Below are positions 16,641-25,630 of a stretch of DNA of 64,000 nt, in pieces. Every line of letters starts with the position of its first letter. Within the stretch, counting starts at the first letter, position 1. Under the pieces are notes generated by a model, which worked only from the letters and a program-made list of their open reading frames with translations, ran no database searches and was not told the DNA's origin. A program made the position numbers and the translations under genes. The DNA lies in contig JBKJRC010000006.1 of the NCBI GenBank assembly GCA_046594915.1, forward strand, positions 1 through 64,000. The letters are read 5' to 3'. Source of the stretch: Methylotenera_A sp046594915 (lineage in GTDB: Bacteria > Pseudomonadota > Gammaproteobacteria > Burkholderiales > Methylophilaceae).

Positions 16641-16837
16641 ATAGGCGGGCTATCAAAAATTTGAATGCAAATATTAGCTCGATAAAACGCCATTTTCCAC
16701 AATATTTAGCCTAGTTTTAAGTGTTAAGTACAAAAAATAATCATTTAAATAATACGCTAATAAATAGTCCGTAAATTAAGTTCATTTTAAGATAATATGT
16801 CAAATTGGTTTATTGATTATTTGGGCTTAATTCACCT

Positions 16838-19800
16838 TTGATACCTCAAAGAAAAAACAATAAGCTTGGTTTGCTTTTATGTGGCAGCGTCACGCTATTA
16901 ATTGCAACCACTGTTCTATTAGGCTGGGGCTTAGGTTTACCTATGTTGCTCCAACTACAGCCGCAATGGACACCAATGGTCGTCAATACAGCCATCTGCT
17001 GCTGGCTAGGGGGTTTGGCGCTATTTTCCCCTTATCTATTCACAGATCAAACTGCACTCAACGCATACAAATCAATCGGCATCGTTATGCTGATTATCCC
17101 AAGTCTAGTGATGCTAGAAATCCTTTTTGGCGTCGATTTTAAAATTGATTTACCCAAACTGCACAGACCATTACAACCCGAATACCTTAACCCTGGGCGC
17201 ATGGCACCTAATACTGCATTGGCACTAATGCTGTTTGGTGCCGGTTTGCTTTTTAAGGGATTTTTAAGGAAGAACGAAAAGCTGCGTAGAAAAAGCATAC
17301 AGATTTTGGCTATAGGTGTGTCGGCATTAGGTTGGATGGGCATCATTGGTTATGTGTTAACACTGGAATATCTTTATAGCTGGTCTGGTGTATTACGCAT
17401 GGCTTTACCCACGGCAATCGCAATTGTTTCTATGGGGTTTGGGCTATTTATACTACCTGCCGAAACGCCACTACATAAAAGCGGTTTGGCTGATAATGAC
17501 GTTGACAGAATTTACTATACCGCCGCGCTTGTTATTTCATTGGCTTGTCTCATAGCGGGCACTGCAGCGTTTTCCATCTTGGCACATCGTGCCGAGCGTT
17601 TAATACAAAAAGATCTGCTGCGGACTTCTAATGAACGCATATTTTTCGTTAATACTGTGATAGCGGCACGTTCAGAACGCGCTATCGTGGTATCTAAAAA
17701 TACGCAATTTGCTTTACTTTTGCAACAAATCAACAAAAGCCCTGATGATGTTTCCGCACAAAAAACGCTTATTGCATTGAGTAGTACTTTTGAAAAAAAT
17801 GGCTTTTCTGCATTGGCGTTAGAGGCTTTAAATGGCAGTGTTTTGCGCAGTTTTGGCCAATTAAAACAGCAAGATACATTTAGTGTTGATTTTCATGGCG
17901 CTTATTCAGGCCAGGTAATCTGGGATGCGGGGTATGCACTATTTACGCGTACACCAATTAAAAATGATACAGGTAATACAGTAGGTTTTATGCTGGCTAA
18001 ACAGCCACTAAAAGCCATTGATCAATTACGTGAGCAAACGCTGCTTTCAGCCAAAACCAGTGATATGCTAATTTGTAGCACAGCAAAAAAGTTGTTTAAT
18101 TGTTTTCCTTCTAGCTTGGAAAGTAAACCATTTAAACTGCCCAAATTTTATCAAAAGCAACGCTTGCCCATTAGCCACGCGCTTGATTTAAAGCAGTCTG
18201 GTGTCAAAACGACGCTAGATTATCGTGGGAAGCGAGTGCTTGCAGCCTACGGCCCAATTGCTGATACGGGGCTTGGTATGGTGGTTAAAATTGATGTTGC
18301 AGAAATCTACGCGCCGATTAAAGAAGAGTTGCAGAAGGTTATATTATTTATTATTGGCTTGATTGTGTTTGGATTATGGCTGATTCGCAAACGACTAATC
18401 CCATTAGTTGACAATATTGAGAGTGCTAGATTGCTGGCTGAAGCTGAAAAAGCTAGGTTTATTGCCGCCACTGAGAGCGGCTTAGATACTTTTTATATTT
18501 TTGACGCAGTACGTAATCAACAAGGCGCAATTGTCGATTTTAGATGCAGCTTTGTTAACCAACTGGGTAGTCAGCTTATTTCAACCACACCGCAGGCGTT
18601 TATCGGAAAACTGGTATGCGAAGAACTACCATTCATTAGAGGGCCACTATATTTTGATAAATACTTGCAGGTGATTGCAGATGGAAATCCAATTTATGAC
18701 GAAATAATGGTGAGTGACAGCCAGGTGAATGCCAATTGGGTTGCAAGGAAGATTGTAAAGTTAGGCGACGGGGTGGCCATTACTGCGCGCGATATTACCG
18801 ATAAAAAGCATGCAGAAAATGCTTTGAAAGAAGCCCAGCGGTTGCAATCGGCAATCGTCGATAGCGCCTCTTACTCCATCATTGCAACCAATGAAAAAGG
18901 TATTATCATTGCCATGAATAAAGCCGCACAACGCATGCTTTGGTATGACGAAGAAGAGTTGGTTGGCAAATTTACCCCTGAAATTTTGCATGATAAAGAC
19001 GAAGTGGTAATACGTGCTAAAGAGTTAACGGCCGAATTGGGTGTCAATATACAGCCAGGATTTGACGTGTTTATCGCCAAAGCGGGCGATGATCTGCCAG
19101 ATGAGCATGAGTGGACCTACATCCGCAAAGATGGCTCACGTTTTCCAGTGATGTTAAGCGTAACTGAATTACGTGATAGTGATAGGCAAATATGCGGTTA
19201 TCTCGGCATCGCTTATGATATTTCTGAACGAAAACGCACAGAAGAATATATACGCCATATTGCATTGCATGATGTGCTAACCGGCTTGCCTAACCGCGCG
19301 CTATTTGATGACCGCGTAGCAGTTGCGTTAGAGCGTGCTAAGCGCAGTAATGAAAAAGTGGCGATTGCCCTGCTGGATTTGGATCATTTTAAGCACATCA
19401 ACGATTCTTTAGGCCATCATATTGGCGATAAATTACTCCAAGAAGTGACGTTGCGACTAAACGAGAGTGTGCGTCCAACCGATACAATTGCGCGCATGGG
19501 CGGTGATGAGTTTGCTTTTGTGCTGCCTGATATTATCCATCCCGAAGGTTCAAACGTAGTATTTAACCGAATTATTGAGGCGTTTAAGCCTAGAATTGTT
19601 GCAGCTAACCATCAGTTGCATGTAAGCGCCAGTATTGGCGTATGCGTTTACCCAGATGATGGCGAAGACTTGCCGACTTTATTACGCAACGCCGATACCG
19701 CGATGTATAGGGCAAAAGAGTTAGGTCGAAATAATTTCCAGATATTTAGTCGCGAAATGGAACAGAAAGCGTCTAAACGACACAGCCTAGAAAATGCCTT

Positions 19801-20557
19801 GCGACATGCTATAGAAACTGAAGCCTTTGAGCTATTTTATCAACCACAAATTGATTTTAAAACGAATCAGATTATTGGCGTAGAAGCTTTACTACGCTGG
19901 CAAAGAGAGCCAGGCGTTTATTTATCACCGATAGAGTTTATCCCAGTCGCCGAGGAATCAGGCTTAATCGTGCCAATAGGCGAGTGGGTCATTAACACCG
20001 CTTGTAAACAAGCGGCAATATTTACAAGCGAGTTAGGCCGGCCTATTCGCATGGCGGTTAATATTTCACCACGTCAGTTTAAGCAAAAAAACTTATTTGA
20101 GCATATTGTGCAGGCATTGCAATCTACTGGGCTAGATCCACAGTATTTTGAAGTGGAAATCACCGAAAATGTACTGATGGGGGATTTAGAGCACTCCGTG
20201 CTAGTTTTACAACAACTGCGCCGTGCAGGTGTTAGTGTTGCATTAGACGATTTTGGCACTGGTTATTCAAGCTTAAGCTACTTAAGCAAGTTTCCAGTCG
20301 ATCGCATTAAAATTGATCAGTCTTTTGTTAAGAATATTATGATCAACAAAGAAGATGCAAATTTAACAAAGGTGATTGTGACGATGGCTAAATCACTTGG
20401 CATACCTGCTATTGCTGAGGGCATTGAATCAATTGAACAATATGAGTTTATTAACAACACTGGCTGTGACGAGGCGCAAGGTTATTACATCGCCAAGCCA
20501 ATGCCTAGTTACAAACTGCTAGAGTTTTGCCTGTCTAACACTCAAACGACTACTTAG
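16838..20557 (+). CDS. Membrane PAS-GGDEF-EAL cyclic-di-GMP enzyme
   Basis: This 1239-residue protein probably makes and/or degrades cyclic di-GMP. The N-terminus has about seven membrane helices (residues 11-248). A periplasmic sensor region (about 250-500), an eighth helix near 500-520 and two PAS-like domains (about 550-680 and 690-820) follow. The GGDEF domain has an intact RMGGDEF motif (residues 888-892) and an RPTD inhibitory site five residues before it. The EAL domain has EALLRW at 1016, AVNISPRQF, EITENV, DDFGTGYSS and KIDQSF, so both activities may be intact. The start is TTG at 16838 with a poor ribosome site and is uncertain. It is monocistronic and convergent with the symporter gene. 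Confidence 0.9.
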   Translation: MIPQRKNNKLGLLLCGSVTLLIATTVLLGWGLGLPMLLQLQPQWTPMVVNTAICCWLGGLALFSPYLFTDQTALNAYKSIGIVMLIIPSLVMLEILFGVDFKIDLPKLHRPLQPEYLNPGRMAPNTALALMLFGAGLLFKGFLRKNEKLRRKSIQILAIGVSALGWMGIIGYVLTLEYLYSWSGVLRMALPTAIAIVSMGFGLFILPAETPLHKSGLADNDVDRIYYTAALVISLACLIAGTAAFSILAHRAERLIQKDLLRTSNERIFFVNTVIAARSERAIVVSKNTQFALLLQQINKSPDDVSAQKTLIALSSTFEKNGFSALALEALNGSVLRSFGQLKQQDTFSVDFHGAYSGQVIWDAGYALFTRTPIKNDTGNTVGFMLAKQPLKAIDQLREQTLLSAKTSDMLICSTAKKLFNCFPSSLESKPFKLPKFYQKQRLPISHALDLKQSGVKTTLDYRGKRVLAAYGPIADTGLGMVVKIDVAEIYAPIKEELQKVILFIIGLIVFGLWLIRKRLIPLVDNIESARLLAEAEKARFIAATESGLDTFYIFDAVRNQQGAIVDFRCSFVNQLGSQLISTTPQAFIGKLVCEELPFIRGPLYFDKYLQVIADGNPIYDEIMVSDSQVNANWVARKIVKLGDGVAITARDITDKKHAENALKEAQRLQSAIVDSASYSIIATNEKGIIIAMNKAAQRMLWYDEEELVGKFTPEILHDKDEVVIRAKELTAELGVNIQPGFDVFIAKAGDDLPDEHEWTYIRKDGSRFPVMLSVTELRDSDRQICGYLGIAYDISERKRTEEYIRHIALHDVLTGLPNRALFDDRVAVALERAKRSNEKVAIALLDLDHFKHINDSLGHHIGDKLLQEVTLRLNESVRPTDTIARMGGDEFAFVLPDIIHPEGSNVVFNRIIEAFKPRIVAANHQLHVSASIGVCVYPDDGEDLPTLLRNADTAMYRAKELGRNNFQIFSREMEQKASKRHSLENALRHAIETEAFELFYQPQIDFKTNQIIGVEALLRWQREPGVYLSPIEFIPVAEESGLIVPIGEWVINTACKQAAIFTSELGRPIRMAVNISPRQFKQKNLFEHIVQALQSTGLDPQYFEVEITENVLMGDLEHSVLVLQQLRRAGVSVALDDFGTGYSSLSYLSKFPVDRIKIDQSFVKNIMINKEDANLTKVIVTMAKSLGIPAIAEGIESIEQYEFINNTGCDEAQGYYIAKPMPSYKLLEFCLSNTQTTT

Positions 20558-20578
20558 TTAGCGCATCAAAATGCAGGA

Positions 20579-22591
20579 TTAATGCGAAACATCTTCCACA
20601 TGCAATCCGGTATTTTGCCTTACGTAAAGCTCTTCCCATAAATCTTCTGCACGTTTGTCGCGCGTTAATAATGAGAATAAAATCACCATTAGAAAGCCGA
20701 GTGGAATTGAAATAATGCCGGGATTTTTTAATCGAAATAGCGGCTTTTCTAAACCGAGCATGCTGGTTTTTTGACCTGAATAAAGCGTTAAGTCTTGTTT
20801 AGCTTTGTCGATTTGCTTGGTCAATGCGGCTATTTTGATTTGCGCTTGTTTGGATTCTTCAATTGGCGTGTCATGGTCAATTGCGCTGCCGATTAAGATG
20901 ATTTGCAGCGGCAAACTATCTAGCGCCGCCAAAGCTGGTTTGGCTGATTCTGCCTTTTGGCAGAAGGTAAAAAATTCGCAAATAATGCCTTCACTTTTTT
21001 TTGCTTCTGCGGCAGGTTTTCCTGCTGCGCCTTCCAGCACTATTTTGGCATCGGTGACCATTTTTTGCGGATAGGTCATATTGGGTGAAATCAGCACTAA
21101 TAAAATGGCGCTACCTGCGCCGATTAACATGCCCATGACTACGCCTGTGGTGTTGGATTTTTTCCAGTACAGCGTGAGAAAAATCGCCGGTAAATTACTG
21201 CTTGCCGCAACGGCAAACGCCATGCCGACTAAGTGCGCGACATTTTGGCCTTTGGCCAGCATGCCGATGATAATGGCGACAATGCCCACACCAATACTCG
21301 CAATACGCGCGGCTTTCATTTGCTGTGCTTGGCTGGCGTTACCGTCTTTAATCACGTTGACGTATAAATCGTGCGCGATTGCGCTGGCAGACGCCAGTAC
21401 TAAACCCGCGACTACAGCGACGATGGTGGCAAACGCGACTGCCGCCACAAACGCCAGCATAAAGTTACCCAATAGTGAATGTTCACCGCCGCCCAGATAT
21501 TGGGCTAACAAGGGCGCGGCCATGTTTGCGCCTTTATCGATGCCGCCAATCGCTTCTGGGCCAACATGCATGGCTGCGCCAAAGCCTAAGAATAAAGTTA
21601 ACACATAAAAACCACCAATAATCGCCATCGCCCACACCACACTTTTACGCGCTTCTTGTGCGTTTGGCACGGTAAAAAAGCGCATCAAAATATGCGGCAA
21701 GCCAGCGGTACCAAATACCAACGCCATGCCTAAACTAATTTGGTCAATTGGGTCTTTTAAGAATAAGCCTGGCTCTAAAAAGCGTTGCCCAAGTTCTTGC
21801 GCGTTCATGCTGCTGGCAGCTGTACCTAATAATTTTGCCACTTGCGCTTGAATTTTTGGATCGTCTACAACGGCTTGCAGAAATGCGGGTAGGCTGAATC
21901 CATAAGGTAACCAAACCAAAGTCACCAAAACCAGTGATGCGATAACCAGTAAAACCGCTTTGACGATTTGCACATAAGTGGTGGCGACCATACCGCCAAA
22001 AACCACGTAAGCCAGCATCAAACAGCCAACCACCATCACCGAAATTTCGTAATCGATACCGATTAAGGTTTTAACCAGCACGCCGCCGCCAACCATTTGC
22101 GCGGTGAGGTAGAAAATGGAAACGCTGATTGTAGATAGCGCGGCCACCATGCGCGCCTTTTTGGGGTCGTTACGAAAGGCTAAAATATCGCCCAGCGTAT
22201 ATTGGCCGATATTGCGGCAGGGTTCGGCAATCACTAACAGTACCGCGATATAGCCCATTAAGAAGCCAACCGAATACATAAATCCATCGTAACCATACAA
22301 TGAAATTAAGCCTGCAATGCCTAAAAAAGACGCGGCAGAAAGATAATCACCTGCAATCGCCCAGCCATTTTGCAAGCCGCTGATACTATTGCCAGCCGCA
22401 TAAAAATCGGCGGTGGATTTGACGCGTTTGCTGGCCCAATAAGTTATGTACATGGTGGCGGCGATAATGCTGCTGAATACTAAAAATGTGAGCCAGCGAC
22501 ACTCATTAGTAACAGCACCTTGCGCGTAAGCAGGGTGACTTAACACTATAAAAAAGGTAAAAATACCGCTTAAAAAAGACTTAAGTTTCAT
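20579..22591 (-). CDS. Sodium:solute symporter of the ActP type with a large extra loop
   Basis: This membrane transporter resembles the acetate permease ActP (ITYWASKRVKSTADFYAAGN, AIAGDYLSAASFLGIAGL, FGTAGLPHILMRFFTVPNAQE). It probably imports a short-chain carboxylate with Na+. The start at 22591 is chosen because AAAGGA precedes it and it gives a signal-like N-terminus (MKLKSFLSGIFTFFIVLSHP), for 670 residues. Between the penultimate and last helices it has a loop of about 120 residues (504-623) with a predicted coiled-coil stretch around ESKQAQIKIAALTKQIDK. The equivalent loop in E. coli ActP is about 25 residues. It lies 1 bp after the DUF485 gene stop. Confidence 0.88.
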   Translation of the reverse strand: MKLKSFLSGIFTFFIVLSHPAYAQGAVTNECRWLTFLVFSSIIAATMYITYWASKRVKSTADFYAAGNSISGLQNGWAIAGDYLSAASFLGIAGLISLYGYDGFMYSVGFLMGYIAVLLVIAEPCRNIGQYTLGDILAFRNDPKKARMVAALSTISVSIFYLTAQMVGGGVLVKTLIGIDYEISVMVVGCLMLAYVVFGGMVATTYVQIVKAVLLVIASLVLVTLVWLPYGFSLPAFLQAVVDDPKIQAQVAKLLGTAASSMNAQELGQRFLEPGLFLKDPIDQISLGMALVFGTAGLPHILMRFFTVPNAQEARKSVVWAMAIIGGFYVLTLFLGFGAAMHVGPEAIGGIDKGANMAAPLLAQYLGGGEHSLLGNFMLAFVAAVAFATIVAVVAGLVLASASAIAHDLYVNVIKDGNASQAQQMKAARIASIGVGIVAIIIGMLAKGQNVAHLVGMAFAVAASSNLPAIFLTLYWKKSNTTGVVMGMLIGAGSAILLVLISPNMTYPQKMVTDAKIVLEGAAGKPAAEAKKSEGIICEFFTFCQKAESAKPALAALDSLPLQIILIGSAIDHDTPIEESKQAQIKIAALTKQIDKAKQDLTLYSGQKTSMLGLEKPLFRLKNPGIISIPLGFLMVILFSLLTRDKRAEDLWEELYVRQNTGLHVEDVSH

Positions 22592-22592
22592 A

Positions 22593-22949
22593 TTAAATAA
22601 GTCCTTTAATGTTGTGCGCATCATCAATTAAGGCTTTTGCGCGCGCATCAAACTCGGTATTGGCGCGTTTGGCATAAATGGCGGCGATGCACCACGCCAC
22701 AAAAAATTGGCTTAATGCAAACAGTAATCCAATGTTGATTACGCCCCAAATCTTAACGGTTAAAATCGGCTGAAAATACGCAGTTGCAATTGGCAGCAGG
22801 AAAAAGAAAATCAATGCAAATAACATCATGCGCCATAAAAAATGGGTTTTATCGCGGTGCAAAACTTGAAAACGCGGGTCTGATTCAATGGCTTTCCAGT
22901 GTATTTTGGGCTGGATGGAAGGTTGGATTGGCGGTGAATTATTCTGCAT
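22593..22949 (-). CDS. DUF485 family inner membrane protein (YjcH type)
   Basis: This 118-residue protein has the DUF485 layout: a cytoplasmic N-terminus (SDPRFQVLHRDKTHFLW), two membrane helices (about 41-63 and 70-92) and the conserved end YAKRANTEFDARAKALI. In E. coli, YjcH is co-transcribed with ActP. Here it likewise sits directly before the ActP-type gene, with 1 bp between stop and start. It is presumably an accessory subunit of the symporter. The role is inferred from this linkage. Confidence 0.9.
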   Translation of the reverse strand: MQNNSPPIQPSIQPKIHWKAIESDPRFQVLHRDKTHFLWRMMLFALIFFFLLPIATAYFQPILTVKIWGVINIGLLFALSQFFVAWCIAAIYAKRANTEFDARAKALIDDAHNIKGLI

Positions 22950-22994
22950 GATTGAGTCAATTTCCTTAAGGTTTTATCGCTATTTTTAGCCGTT

Positions 22995-23040
22995 GGTTTG
23001 CAAACCTAACATTGTTATTCTACTGCCTTTGCGGTAAAAT
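22995..23040 (+). promoter_or_regulatory. pyrG promoter with an upstream 12-bp palindrome
   Basis: TTGTTA (23012-23017) and TAAAAT (23035-23040) are separated by exactly 17 bp, a good sigma-70 promoter. Initiation is expected near 23047, giving a leader of about 52 nt before pyrG. A perfect palindrome GGTTTGCAAACC occupies 22995-23006, ending five bases before the -35 box. It is between pyrG and the divergent DUF485 gene and could be an operator for either. Confidence 0.65.
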
Positions 23041-23098
23041 TTGTTCCCGTCTGTAAGCCAATTTTCTGGCTTGCCATTAAGTGTAAAGCGTCTTGTAA

Positions 23099-24730
23099 AT
23101 GACCAAATATGTATTCGTCACTGGCGGTGTAGTTTCTTCTCTCGGCAAAGGTATCGCCGCCGCCAGCCTAGGCGCAATTTTAGAATCGCGTGGCATTAAA
23201 GTCACCATGCTTAAACTTGATCCCTATATTAACGTTGACCCTGGCACCATGTCGCCATTCCAGCATGGTGAAGTTTTTGTGACCGATGACGGCGCAGAAA
23301 CCGATCTGGATTTGGGCCATTATGAGCGGTTTATTTCGCAACGCATGGGTAAGCGCAATAACTTCACCACAGGTCAAATCTACGAAACGGTGATTAAAAA
23401 AGAACGTCGTGGCGAATATTTAGGTAAAACTGTGCAGGTGATCCCGCACATTACCGATGAGATTAAAACGCATATTAAACGCGGTGCAGAAGGCGCCGAT
23501 GTAGCGATTGTAGAGGTGGGCGGTACGGTGGGCGATATTGAATCGTTACCGTTTTTAGAAGCCATTCGCCAAATGGGTTTTGAAGAAGGCCGCAACAACG
23601 CCTGCTATGTGCATTTGACTTTGTTGCCATGGATTGCGGCGGCGGGTGAGTTAAAAACCAAACCGACGCAACACTCCGTCAAAGAATTACGCGAAATCGG
23701 TATTCAGCCCGATATTTTACTGTGTCGTGCTGATCGTAATATTCCCGATGATGAGCGCAAAAAAATCGCTTTGTTTACCAATGTAGCGCCAGAAGCGGTG
23801 ATCAGCGCGATTGATGCAGATTCTATCTATAAAATTCCTGGATTGTTGCATGATCAGATGTTGGATGAAATCGTCTGTCATAAATTGAATATTTTGGCTA
23901 AAGCCGCCGATTTAAGTGCTTGGAAAAACATTACGCATGCCATCGCTAACCCAAAACATACGGTTGATATTGCATTTGTCGGAAAGTATGTAGACTTAAC
24001 CGAGTCATACAAGTCGCTAACCGAAGCCTTGATTCACGCAGGTATTCATACCGAATCCAAAGTGAAAATTCACTATATGGATAGTGAAGATATTCAGCAA
24101 AATGGTACGAAAAAATTAGCCAATATGGATGCGATTTTGATTCCGGGCGGCTTTGGTGTGCGCGGTACAGAAGGCAAAATTGCGGCGATACAATATGCTC
24201 GGACTCATAAAATCCCTTATTTAGGTATTTGTTTAGGCATGCAATTGGCGGTAATTGAGTTTGCGCGTAACGTAGCGGGATTAACCGATGCAAACAGCAC
24301 CGAGTTTAATGCAGATGCGCCGCATAAGCTGATTGGTTTGATTGACGAATGGCAAGACGCTTCGGGCAAAGTTGAAAAACGCGATGAGAATTCCGACCTT
24401 GGCGGTACCATGCGTTTAGGCGCGCAAGCATGCCCAACCGTTGCCAATACCTTGGCTGCTAGCATTTATGGCACGCAAGTCAATGAGCGCCATCGGCATC
24501 GTTATGAAGTCAACAATAACTATGTGGAGCAACTTAAAAAAGCGGGTTTGGTGATTTCTGCGCGTACCATTGGTGAAGATTTATGTGAAATGATTGAGTT
24601 GCCAAAAGCCGCCCACCCGTGGTTTGTGGCGTGCCAATTTCACCCGGAATTTACTTCTAATCCACGTGCTGGTCATCCACTATTTAAAGCGTATGTGCAA
24701 GCGGCGTTAGACAACCAAGCAAAAGTTTAA
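23099..24730 (+). CDS. pyrG: CTP synthase
   Basis: CTP synthase aminates UTP to CTP with glutamine as nitrogen donor. The 543-residue length is normal. The synthetase domain begins MTKYVFVTGGVVSSLGKGI and has the UTP/CTP-binding stretch QHGEVFVTDDGAETDLDLGH. The C-terminal glutaminase has the nucleophile motif GICLGMQLA and the catalytic His-Glu in FHPEFTS. No strong Shine-Dalgarno precedes the ATG. It heads the pyrG-kdsA-eno-ftsB group, a common operon in Beta- and Gammaproteobacteria. Confidence 0.97.
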   Translation: MTKYVFVTGGVVSSLGKGIAAASLGAILESRGIKVTMLKLDPYINVDPGTMSPFQHGEVFVTDDGAETDLDLGHYERFISQRMGKRNNFTTGQIYETVIKKERRGEYLGKTVQVIPHITDEIKTHIKRGAEGADVAIVEVGGTVGDIESLPFLEAIRQMGFEEGRNNACYVHLTLLPWIAAAGELKTKPTQHSVKELREIGIQPDILLCRADRNIPDDERKKIALFTNVAPEAVISAIDADSIYKIPGLLHDQMLDEIVCHKLNILAKAADLSAWKNITHAIANPKHTVDIAFVGKYVDLTESYKSLTEALIHAGIHTESKVKIHYMDSEDIQQNGTKKLANMDAILIPGGFGVRGTEGKIAAIQYARTHKIPYLGICLGMQLAVIEFARNVAGLTDANSTEFNADAPHKLIGLIDEWQDASGKVEKRDENSDLGGTMRLGAQACPTVANTLAASIYGTQVNERHRHRYEVNNNYVEQLKKAGLVISARTIGEDLCEMIELPKAAHPWFVACQFHPEFTSNPRAGHPLFKAYVQAALDNQAKV

Positions 24731-24742
24731 AAAGGCCACTAG

Positions 24743-25582
24743 ATGAAACTATGTAATTTTGATGTAGGTCTTGAGCATCCATTATTTTTAATCGCAGGTC
24801 CTTGTGTGATTGAATCGCGCGAATTTGCGATTGAAACTGCTGGTCAATTAAAAGAAATTGCCGCCAAAGTTGGCATTCCTTTTATTTATAAATCCTCTTA
24901 CGACAAAGCCAATCGCAGTTCGACCAAAACATTTCGCGGTTTTGGCTTGGAAGAAGGTTTGCGGATTTTAGATGAAGTCAGAAGCCAGATCGGCGTGCCT
25001 GTGTTAACCGATGTGCATACGACAGAACAAGTGCCGCATGTGGCGGCCGTGGCAGATGTATTGCAAACGCCTGCATTTTTATGTCGCCAGACCGATTTTA
25101 TTGTGGCGGTGGCGACCTGCGGTAAGCCAGTTAACATCAAAAAAGGCCAGTTTTTAGCGCCGCACGATATGTTGCAGGTGGTGAATAAAGCCAAAGAAGC
25201 CAATAGTAATCAAGACACAATTATGGTGTGCGAGCGCGGCGCGAGCTTTGGCTATAATACATTGATATCCGATATGCGCGGTTTGGCGATTATGCGCGAA
25301 ACCAATTGCCCCGTGGTGTTTGATGCGACTCACTCCGTACAACAACCTGGCGGGCAGGGCGATAAAAGTGGTGGTCAGCGTGAGTTTGTGCCTGTGTTAG
25401 CGCGTGCGGCGGTCGCCAGCGGTATTGCAGGCGTGTTTATGGAAACGCATCCAGACCCTAGCAAAGCGTTATCAGACGGCCCAAATGCATGGCCCTTGCA
25501 CAAAATGGAGGACTTGCTGCATTTGCTGGTTGATATGGATAGATTAGTGAAGAAATCAGGATTTATTGAATCAACGCTTTAA
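24743..25582 (+). CDS. kdsA: 3-deoxy-8-phosphooctulonate synthase
   Basis: KdsA condenses phosphoenolpyruvate with arabinose-5-phosphate to give KDO-8-phosphate, the first committed step toward KDO of lipopolysaccharide. The 279-residue length is usual. Family stretches are LIAGPCVIESREFA, FIYKSSYDKANRSS, PVLTDVHTTEQ, LCRQTDFIVA and VFMETHPDPSKALSDGPN. AAGG lies 10 bases before the ATG and 12 bp separate it from pyrG, so the two are probably co-transcribed. Its substrate PEP is made by the next gene product, enolase. Confidence 0.97.
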   Translation: MKLCNFDVGLEHPLFLIAGPCVIESREFAIETAGQLKEIAAKVGIPFIYKSSYDKANRSSTKTFRGFGLEEGLRILDEVRSQIGVPVLTDVHTTEQVPHVAAVADVLQTPAFLCRQTDFIVAVATCGKPVNIKKGQFLAPHDMLQVVNKAKEANSNQDTIMVCERGASFGYNTLISDMRGLAIMRETNCPVVFDATHSVQQPGGQGDKSGGQREFVPVLARAAVASGIAGVFMETHPDPSKALSDGPNAWPLHKMEDLLHLLVDMDRLVKKSGFIESTL

Positions 25583-25630
25583 TAATTAGACGTATAATTT
25601 TGAGTATTTAGTTAATTTTTAGGATTAAAC

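Noticed and set aside
20805..21608. Two open frames (89 and 175 residues) antisense to the symporter gene
   Set aside because: They mirror the codon structure of the transporter on the other strand and have low-complexity hydrophobic sequences. They lack ribosome sites.
23946..24293. 115-residue frame antisense to pyrG
   Set aside because: It overlaps the glutaminase region of pyrG entirely and shows no family features.
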